DNA of 64,000 bases from Pseudescherichia sp031987975 (GTDB lineage Bacteria > Pseudomonadota > Gammaproteobacteria > Enterobacterales > Enterobacteriaceae). A model generated the notes under the pieces. It made no database searches, was not told the origin of the DNA, and saw only the letters and a list, made by a program, of their open reading frames with translations. Location of the stretch: assembly GCF_031987975.1 (NCBI RefSeq), contig NZ_DALZYX010000007.1, positions 62,001-126,000 of the forward strand. Direction: 5' to 3'. Shown piece after piece: positions 59,774-64,000 of the stretch. The position numbers and the translations under genes are program-made. Every line of letters begins with the position of its first letter. Position 1 is the first letter of the stretch.

Positions 59774-60082
59774 ATGCATATGGGATTAGGGGGATGGGGT
59801 TCAGTCCTGTCAAAAGTTCCAGGTGAATTTAGTGTTTCTTATAATAATGAAAAACACGTGGATCATTTATTGTCAGCAGATGACAAAGCACCGGATGCAG
59901 TACTGTCCCGTTACATCACACTGGATAAATCACAACGCCCACGCATTAACGGCAAAGCGGAGCGGGTGAACGCCGTACTTCATACGTCCCTGACTGGATT
60001 CACATTCGAGCCTACATATGTGGAAACGAGTAGCGTGAATGATGAGTGTAAAAGTGCAGTACTGAAGTTTCTGAAGAAGTGA
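59774..60082 (+). CDS. Hypothetical protein (doubtful)
   Basis: 102 codons starting MHMGLGGWGS and ending SAVLKFLKK. No ribosome-binding site is evident, and codons 21-32 fall inside a roughly 34-bp sequence repeated at 60107 in non-coding DNA, which itself looks like a promoter. The C-terminal half (ECKSAVLKFLKK) is helical and basic. I do not recognise a family. It may not be a real gene. Confidence 0.35.
   Translation: MHMGLGGWGSVLSKVPGEFSVSYNNEKHVDHLLSADDKAPDAVLSRYITLDKSQRPRINGKAERVNAVLHTSLTGFTFEPTYVETSSVNDECKSAVLKFLKK
59834..59868 (+). repeat. Promoter-like direct repeat, copy 1
   Basis: GTTTCTTATAATAATGA followed by AAAACACGTGGATCATTT. Copy 2 at 60107 differs at only a few bases. The TATAAT box followed by a CACGTG palindrome suggests a duplicated promoter with operator. 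Confidence 0.6.
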
Positions 60083-60106
60083 TAAAAATAATCCACGTGA
60101 TTTGTT

Positions 60107-60140
60107 GTTTCTATAATAATGACAAACACGTGGGTCATTT
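60107..60140 (+). repeat. Promoter-like direct repeat, copy 2
   Basis: GTTTCTATAATAATGA followed by CAAACACGTGGGTCATTT. It lies 92 bp upstream of the next gene (60232), so it could be its promoter; TATAAT is at 60112-60117. A nearby inverted CCACGTG at 60093 adds a third E-box-like site. Confidence 0.6.
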
Positions 60141-60231
60141 TACTCTCAAGATGCAGTACTGAAGGTGGGCATTGCGACCCACTTTTACTATCTTGAATAA
60201 ATAAACATATAATAACCATGAGGAACAAAGA

Positions 60232-60462
60232 ATGAATATTGGATTTACCGTAAACGGAATCGAAGTAGCCGCTAAGAATGACAAACGCCATGTCAATGAA
60301 TATATTGATGCCGGGCATCCAGATGTCAAAAGTTACATTGAAAATATTGAAGACTACCTTGATGATGCCTATGCCTGGTTGCTTGAATATGAGCCGGAAA
60401 ATGAATTTCTCCTGCAACAGATTGAACTTAACAAAGAACGCAACGAACGTACTCGCAAGTAA
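60232..60462 (+). CDS. Small acidic hypothetical protein
   Basis: 76-residue protein starting MNIGFTVNGIEVAAKNDK, with an acidic helical middle (VKSYIENIEDYLDDAYAW) and a charged C-terminus (LNKERNERTRK). GAGGAACAAAG precedes the ATG, a good ribosome-binding site. No family recognised. A CAGTACTG site lies 2 bp past its stop. Small acidic proteins of mobile elements often mimic DNA or inhibit host enzymes, but there is no direct evidence for that here. Confidence 0.6.
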   Translation: MNIGFTVNGIEVAAKNDKRHVNEYIDAGHPDVKSYIENIEDYLDDAYAWLLEYEPENEFLLQQIELNKERNERTRK

Positions 60463-60480
60463 TCAGTACTGAAGGGTGGT

Positions 60481-60502
60481 GACAGTACGAGCGATTGCAG
60501 AA
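60481..60502. repeat. 22-bp direct repeat flanking the methyltransferase gene, copy 1
   Basis: GACAGTACGAGCGATTGCAG plus AA. It matches copy 2 at 61435 at 19 of 22 bases. The pair encloses the methyltransferase-like gene. Confidence 0.6.
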
Positions 60503-60514
60503 GGGAACATTACT

Positions 60515-60565
60515 TGATCCAACGGTTTTTCATTTATATAAGAAACACTACTAACCGTTGGATCA
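60515..60565. repeat. 13-bp perfect inverted repeat after the methyltransferase gene
   Basis: TGATCCAACGGTT (60515-60527) and AACCGTTGGATCA (60553-60565) with a 25-nt AT-rich loop. It ends 3 bp from the stop of the minus-strand gene and may be its terminator, although no T run follows. Each arm contains a Dam site (GATC). Confidence 0.7.
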
Positions 60566-60568
60566 TTA

Positions 60569-61417
60569 TTATGCACTCATACGTATATCGTTGAACTGGC
60601 TGAAGTATTTCTCAATCATGAGAACCAGTTCAGATTTACTGACGCAGTACACTCCAGCAGTGGTTTTTCTTATTTTTTTTATTTCAGTCAAGTACTTGTC
60701 AGATGTCATGACAGCAGTAATCTCATCAATGTAATCTGTTTTTATATAGTACATCGAAGGATCTTTATGTTCCTGACCTGGTTCTGCTAGTTCTCCTGCT
60801 TTTGTACCGACACGTTTTATCTGAATGTCAGCTTGTTCTTTAGTACAGAATGTGAAGTACTCGGATACATTTTTTATTGTATGCTGTTCACGCTCATCAT
60901 CCCGATACTCCCATATCTGAAAACAGCAAGGCACATGATGTTCATTACCATCCAGTATGAAACATTTATGGGGTGCATCTTCATCGTGAATGAGATGAAA
61001 ATACTCATTCAACTTATTTTGTGTCGCAGCTTTGCGGAATGTCAGCGGGACGATAAAACAAATGTATTGAACGTCACTGAATGAGGCACATTTGTTGAAA
61101 AATCGCACAGCCATTGATGACAGTCGCCCAAATGGGGGATTGCTCACAACAACCACCGACAGTCCATCATTATTCAAAGTACGCTGAATGAGAAAATTGC
61201 GGGCTAGCACGCCGGGTACTCTGGGGTGGATATCGTAACCACTACGACGCTCTTCCGGCATCAGATTATAGAACGCACCAGTGCCTACGCATGGCTCGAA
61301 GTAGTGCAGATTATTAGTATCAATTTTCGATTTAACAACATCTAGACAGTACTGGGCATAATCCGATTTAGTATAAAATTTATCCATGAAAATCATATGG
61401 TAATCATTTTTGCTCAT
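60569..61417 (-). CDS. N6-adenine DNA methyltransferase-like protein
   Basis: 282-residue protein with SAM motif I HYFEPCVGTGAF (41-47 core) and catalytic motif IV VVSNPPFGRLSS (NPPF at 93-96), in the order used by N6-adenine methyltransferases of the TaqI/type I-like groups. FYTKSDYAQYCLDVV at the N-terminus and YDIHP after motif I fit the same fold. No separate target-recognition domain is recognised; residues 190-282 could serve. No restriction enzyme is adjacent, so it is likely an orphan or protective enzyme. It is encoded on the opposite strand to nearly all other island genes and is flanked by direct repeats, which suggests a separately acquired cassette. The start lacks a strong ribosome-binding site. 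Confidence 0.65.
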   Translation of the reverse strand: MSKNDYHMIFMDKFYTKSDYAQYCLDVVKSKIDTNNLHYFEPCVGTGAFYNLMPEERRSGYDIHPRVPGVLARNFLIQRTLNNDGLSVVVVSNPPFGRLSSMAVRFFNKCASFSDVQYICFIVPLTFRKAATQNKLNEYFHLIHDEDAPHKCFILDGNEHHVPCCFQIWEYRDDEREQHTIKNVSEYFTFCTKEQADIQIKRVGTKAGELAEPGQEHKDPSMYYIKTDYIDEITAVMTSDKYLTEIKKIRKTTAGVYCVSKSELVLMIEKYFSQFNDIRMSA

Positions 61418-61434
61418 TTTACCGTAATAGCTTT

Positions 61435-61456
61435 GACAGGACGAGCAATTGCAGAG
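61435..61456. repeat. 22-bp direct repeat flanking the methyltransferase gene, copy 2
   Basis: GACAGGACGAGCAATTGCAG plus AG, 18 bp upstream of the methyltransferase start. The rest of the spacer, 61457-61641, shows no gene; CAATTCAATGCC and several short palindromes are present but not interpretable. Confidence 0.6.
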
Positions 61457-61641
61457 TACCGCAGATCAATCAATACACAACCAATAGGTAAAACCTTTCA
61501 TAATTCAATGCCACTAAAAATTAGTCCGGGGTAATCAGGTAGTTAGGATCCCTGGGTTTGGTAGGTGTCGCCGAAATGCCTTGATTTGATAGGTTTCAAC
61601 GATCGATAATTTCCGTCCAGACATACCAATGGACGTTGAAA

Positions 61642-62001
61642 ATGCTCAAATCTGTACTGCTCTCCCTGGCATTAACCATGCCCGCAATGGCGACTTCCTA
61701 CACGGCAGTTATCCATTGCGGTGAATCTTCAGCCCATTTTGTTGATCGCTGTTTCTCTGAGTCTGATTTTGTGCTGAAACGTGATGGGCAGACGGAACGT
61801 TACAGTACTGAAAACTCCCTACTCACCATTGGCTATCCATTTGGCACTGGGATTGGCATTGAGTTACCCGAGCACTTCACCATTACTGCAACGAACACAA
61901 ATAATGAAACGCTAAGTATTGCAATTATTCGCAATGACAATAATTCAATAATCCTTAACAAAGAAGCGGCACGCAATAAAACTATTCACATCAATCAATA
62001 G
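61642..62001 (+). CDS. Small secreted protein, unknown function
   Basis: 119-residue protein with a signal peptide (MLKSVLLSLALTMPAMA, cut before TSYTAV) and a mature part of about 100 residues predicted to be beta-rich, with two Cys (IHCGES and DRCFSE) that may form a disulfide. The start is ATG 61642; an in-frame TTG two codons earlier is possible. The ribosome-binding site is weak. It is 7 bp from a lipoprotein gene and probably cotranscribed. No family recognised. Exported cargo proteins in islands often act in superinfection exclusion or host-surface change; that is inference. Confidence 0.6.
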   Translation: MLKSVLLSLALTMPAMATSYTAVIHCGESSAHFVDRCFSESDFVLKRDGQTERYSTENSLLTIGYPFGTGIGIELPEHFTITATNTNNETLSIAIIRNDNNSIILNKEAARNKTIHINQ

Positions 62002-62008
62002 GGACATA

Positions 62009-62362
62009 ATGAAAAAAGTAATTCTAATCATCGCACTTCTGGCAACTGGCTGTTCAACCCAGCATTCATTCATGGACCGTGCTTTAGTGGGCTATGTAGA
62101 TAACCATGCTGTAGTACTGTTCCCTGCTGGCGAACGTAATGGTGTGAAGTTATACCGTCCTCAATTTCAGAGTGAATGCAGTTATAACAAGTACTACCAG
62201 GACGACAATAGCAGTACTGGATGCTTAATCCGGGAATCTCGCATTGTAGACCTACGTCCCTATAAACAACATGTACCCCATAAGGTAACAGGCAGTAATA
62301 GTGCTAACCATGAGTACATTGAAAGCGTAAATGGCAGTGCTTCAATTATTGACAATATCTAA
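62009..62362 (+). CDS. Small lipoprotein, unknown function
   Basis: 117-residue protein with signal peptide and lipobox LLATGC (MKKVILIIALLATGCSTQH; Cys15), so it is membrane-anchored in the periplasm or outer membrane. The mature part contains Cys pairs (SECSYNK and TGCLIRE) and ends polar. ATG 62009 lies behind AGGGACATA. It follows the secreted protein by 7 bp, suggesting the two form a unit. No family recognised. Confidence 0.65.
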   Translation: MKKVILIIALLATGCSTQHSFMDRALVGYVDNHAVVLFPAGERNGVKLYRPQFQSECSYNKYYQDDNSSTGCLIRESRIVDLRPYKQHVPHKVTGSNSANHEYIESVNGSASIIDNI

Positions 62363-62435
62363 ATGAGTGATTAATCACATTATCTTTACATTAGATCGGC
62401 TATATCGTTTGCATACTAATAAAATGGGATTCATT

Positions 62436-63059
62436 ATGAATAATATTGAGTTTTTCAGGAAGCACATTCTGCACGACAATCGCAGAGGATTTACTGTAAA
62501 AATTAATATTCAACAATCCAAAAAGCCAGGTTTCGAACTTCTGGGACATGGCATTAATAATGATGGTGCCGGATATCGATTCTATATATATCCGCATTGT
62601 GTAGGTATACGTAATCTCGCAACCCGTAAAAGATGGAATGCGGGAGATCTACCAACCATCACTCACTCAACGGAGTTCGGGGACTATTGCGGCCTCATGA
62701 ATCGCCCCTTTGGTTCAGTACTGGTACACGTAGCTCGTGCACTTGATGTGAAGATTACCCTGGACTTCACTACTACGCCCCATCAGGAAGTACTTGCTAA
62801 GCTGATGCCCGGTGACGTGGTTCGGGAAGTAGGCCATTATGCTAAGGGGAGGGGTTACAATAAACGATTCATGTACGAGACAATCCCCCAGGAATTGCGT
62901 AGGGAGTATTTCAGTACAGAACCTGACCCGGCAGTAGTGTTACTCACGGATGATGCCACAGAGGCACTCACGAGCCTCCCCCCAATGGGTATCTGTATTG
63001 ATAATGGATATCCCCAGTACCATGAGAGCTATGAGGGCATCAGGTACGCGTTTCGATAG
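62436..63059 (+). CDS. Hypothetical protein
   Basis: About 207 residues starting MNNIEFFRKHILHDNRRGFTV. No signal peptide or transmembrane helix is seen; the middle has GIRNLATRKRWNAGD and FGSVLVHVARALDVKITLDF, and the C-terminus is ESYEGIRYAFR. ATG 62436 is a choice among in-frame starts (62424 is the nearest alternative); ribosome-binding sites are poor for all. A perfect terminator follows the stop. No family recognised. Confidence 0.55.
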   Translation: MNNIEFFRKHILHDNRRGFTVKINIQQSKKPGFELLGHGINNDGAGYRFYIYPHCVGIRNLATRKRWNAGDLPTITHSTEFGDYCGLMNRPFGSVLVHVARALDVKITLDFTTTPHQEVLAKLMPGDVVREVGHYAKGRGYNKRFMYETIPQELRREYFSTEPDPAVVLLTDDATEALTSLPPMGICIDNGYPQYHESYEGIRYAFR

Positions 63060-63061
63060 TG

Positions 63062-63086
63062 TAGGCGGCATATGCCGCCTTTTTTA
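63062..63086 (+). terminator. Terminator
   Basis: GGCGGCA-ta-TGCCGCCTTTTTT, a perfect 7-bp stem with T6, 4 bp past the preceding stop. Confidence 0.92.
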
Positions 63087-63102
63087 CGTCCGTCATAAAT
63101 AC

Positions 63103-63348
63103 ATGATGATGAATACTAAAGAAAAGCCCGGACGCATTACCACGAATTTATACGTACCACGCTATGACACGGTTGAAATGCTAGCAGTACTTCAGGAGCT
63201 GCAAGAAGTGATTGATGACAGTAGCGAGATCACTATGACACTACTCTATGACGAGGATGATGTACTGCACGTTGAGTTCTCGTGCAGTGACAAAGAGTTT
63301 ATGGAAGGTTTAGTATTATTAAAACTACCCCATTACCAGTGGGCGTAA
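63103..63348 (+). CDS. Small acidic hypothetical protein
   Basis: 81-residue (or 79, starting at the third of three consecutive ATG codons) acidic protein: TNLYVPRYDTVEMLAVLQEL, then an Asp/Glu-rich stretch (VIDDSSEITMTLLYDEDDVL) and a Trp near the end (LPHYQWA). Strong negative charge and size suggest possible DNA mimicry or protein binding, but there is no family match. The longer in-frame reading from 62950 overlaps the previous gene and crosses a terminator, so it is not used. Confidence 0.5.
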   Translation: MMMNTKEKPGRITTNLYVPRYDTVEMLAVLQELQEVIDDSSEITMTLLYDEDDVLHVEFSCSDKEFMEGLVLLKLPHYQWA

Positions 63349-63353
63349 AAAAT

Positions 63354-63375
63354 GCCAGTACAGTTAAGTACTGGC
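63354..63375. repeat. GCCAGTAC hairpin, copy A
   Basis: Arms GCCAGTAC and GTACTGGC around AGTTAA. On the minus strand it is followed by T6, so it may end leftward transcripts. It is the exact reverse complement of copy B at 63502-63523. Confidence 0.75.
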
Positions 63376-63459
63376 CTCTCAAATGAGCCAACACGGTTAA
63401 AAACATAGTTTTCCGGGCCAGCTTAACATTGAATAAACATCTGTAAACAAAACTTTAAC

Positions 63460-63483
63460 AAAACTACTGATTCAGGTAGTTTT
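63460..63483. terminator. AT-rich hairpin between the two GCCAGTAC copies
   Basis: AAAACTAC-tgattcag-GTAGTTTT, a perfect 8-bp stem with flanking A and T. Possible terminator. Confidence 0.5.
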
Positions 63484-63499
63484 GTACGGTGGGATAGTG

Positions 63500-63525
63500 T
63501 GCCAGTACTTAACTGTACTGGCACA
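63500..63525. repeat. GCCAGTAC hairpin, copy B
   Basis: Arms GTGCCAGTAC and GTACTGGCAC around TTAACT; ends 4 bp from the stop of the leftward lipoprotein gene. With copy A it forms an inverted pair around 125 bp that contains no gene. Confidence 0.75.
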
Positions 63526-63529
63526 TATA

Positions 63530-63997
63530 TTATTCAGATTCAAAACTAATAAATTGGAGTTTCCATTCCCCATCTATTTTTATCCAATTCTCAATAAAGT
63601 TTGTATGAAGAACTTCATCATCATCTGTTATTTCGGCTTTACCAGTGACGACAGCTATCCCATTAAATTCTCTGTACAGAACATTACTCTCCCGCCGTTT
63701 TAATTGAGCAAGACTGCCTTTTGAAGCTGCAATTTTATTAAGTTGAATTTCTTTATACAGAAACTTTCGTCCATTTGTAGAAAGAAACCATTCGGTTTCA
63801 AGCTCATAAAGCTGTTCTACGTCCGCAGCATAAAATGCGGTAAGCCATGCATTTCTAGTTAACAATAAATTAGCACTGACAGTATTCATAGAAATCTCCA
63901 TTTCTATTTTAGCTCTGCTGATTGTACTGCATCCTACTACCAACAAACCAACCCAATACAGTAGGATACAGTACAGGGTATTATTAATACGAAACAA
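63530..63997 (-). CDS. Putative lipoprotein with NTF2/DUF4440-like domain (5' end uncertain)
   Basis: Up to 155 residues. The N-terminus is a signal peptide with lipobox LLVVGCS (Cys about 23), then a domain with the SnoaL/NTF2 pattern: NAWLTAFYAADVEQLYELE, then VLYREFNGIAVVTGKAEI and a closing NWIKIDGEWKLQFISFE. Such domains bind small ligands or act as immunity-like or enzyme accessory proteins. The only start in view is TTG 63997, 3 bp from the window edge, so the true start may lie outside. It is on the minus strand, opposite to most island genes. Confidence 0.6.
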   Translation of the reverse strand: MFRINNTLYCILLYWVGLLVVGCSTISRAKIEMEISMNTVSANLLLTRNAWLTAFYAADVEQLYELETEWFLSTNGRKFLYKEIQLNKIAASKGSLAQLKRRESNVLYREFNGIAVVTGKAEITDDDEVLHTNFIENWIKIDGEWKLQFISFESE

Positions 63998-64000
63998 ACA

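Larger units (their letters stand above)
55136..63510. repeat. Dispersed CAGTACTG palindromes across the island
   Basis: By eye the exact 8-mer CAGTACTG starts at 55136, 57055, 57077, 57709, 57768, 57783, 58732, 59898, 60057, 60154, 60464, 61347, 61803, 62212 and 62716. About 36 copies of the core AGTACT were found, where two to three are expected by chance in 9.5 kb. In the preceding 54 kb I noticed the 8-mer only at 40718 and 43863. Copies occur in several reading frames of different genes and in spacers, so codon choice alone does not explain them. Counts are manual. Confidence 0.8.
54480..64000. mobile_element. Integrated mobile island next to rimO (left part; right end outside window)
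   Basis: From about 54480 onward base composition becomes clearly AT-richer, the codons differ from the backbone, and the genes are small and mostly unknown. The left end is marked by a large serine recombinase and a recoded rimO 5' end. Visible functions are integration, DNA binding, a helicase-like protein, a methyltransferase-like protein and exported proteins. No capsid, tail, lysis, relaxase or mating-pair gene is seen in the 9.5 kb available, so a phage satellite, a defective prophage or a genomic island are all possible. AGTACT palindromes are enriched throughout. Confidence 0.8.

Noticed and set aside
59547..59774. 75-codon open frame in the structured island region
   Set aside because: Crosses the 14-bp inverted repeat and has no ribosome-binding site; more likely non-coding.
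62950..63348. 132-codon reading for the acidic protein
   Set aside because: It would begin inside the preceding gene and read through a perfect terminator; the ATG cluster at 63103-63111 is the better start.
55136..63510. CAGTACTG copies as a CRISPR array
   Set aside because: The copies are 8 bp, irregularly spaced and partly in coding DNA, with no long repeat or constant spacer length; no cas genes are present.
54480..64000. tRNA gene as integration target at the island edge
   Set aside because: No tRNA-like cloverleaf was seen near the recombinase; the junction lies in rimO, which suits a serine rather than tyrosine integrase.

Overview
ORGANISM. The window is chromosomal DNA from a member of the Enterobacteriaceae. 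The order rlmF-ybiO-glnQPH-dps-rhtA-ompX-opgE-mntS-mntR-ybiR-ldtB-ybiT-ybiU-ybiV-ybiW-ybiY-fsaA-moeB-moeA-gsiABCD-rimO is the E. coli K-12 backbone of the ybi/yli region. The protein variants and GC-rich codon use suggest an Enterobacter, Leclercia or Lelliottia-like species rather than Escherichia; the genus is inferred from general resemblance only. LAYOUT. 1-2.3 kb: end of an ATC-hydrolase-like gene, an M20 amidohydrolase, a VOC protein and ybiJ. 2.4-14.7 kb: conserved core (rRNA methylation, mechanosensitive channel, glutamine ABC importer with its sigma54 promoter, Dps, RhtA, OmpX, OpgE and the MntS/MntR manganese switch). 14.8-20.2 kb: an inserted EmrA/EmrB/NodT-type tripartite efflux operon and an aldo-keto reductase. 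20.2-23.1 kb: ldtB and ybiT, followed by an ERIC element. 23.1-28.2 kb: an inserted glycosidase cassette (GH31 enzyme, MFS carrier, LacI regulator). 28.2-36.7 kb: ybiU, ybiV, the glycyl-radical pair ybiW/ybiY, fsaA and moeBA. 36.9-42.2 kb: the gsiABCD glutathione importer, without the iaaA gene that precedes it in E. coli. 42.2-53.2 kb: in place of yliE/yliF there is a LysR/hydroxyacid dehydrogenase/MFS unit, then a LevR-type sigma54 activator and a mannose-family PTS with two SIS deglycases, matching the gfr glucoselysine/fructoselysine system. 53.2-54.5 kb: rimO. From about 54.48 kb to the window end: an AT-richer mobile island. THE ISLAND. A large serine recombinase starts 42 bp from rimO and diverges from it. 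The first codons of rimO have foreign AT-rich codon use, so the element appears to have integrated inside rimO and to supply a replacement 5' end. The visible cargo is a small membrane protein, a ribbon-helix-helix protein, an AP2/homing-endonuclease-like protein, a helicase-like P-loop protein, an adenine-methyltransferase-like protein, three exported proteins and several unknown small genes. No capsid, tail or conjugation gene is visible; the right end lies outside the window. The most unusual signal is strong enrichment of the palindrome AGTACT, especially CAGTACTG, across the whole island, in genes and between them, often paired into hairpins. The first 54 kb has very few copies. This points to a DNA-level role (protein binding, methylation or replication) not explained by the annotated genes. 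HOW GENES WORK TOGETHER. Much of the backbone concerns nutrient capture (glutamine, glutathione, manganese, Amadori sugars, alpha-glucosides), envelope maintenance and stress. Three backbone promoters (ybiU, ybiV, ybiYW/fsaA) share a CTTTC...GAAAG palindrome, suggesting one unidentified regulator.
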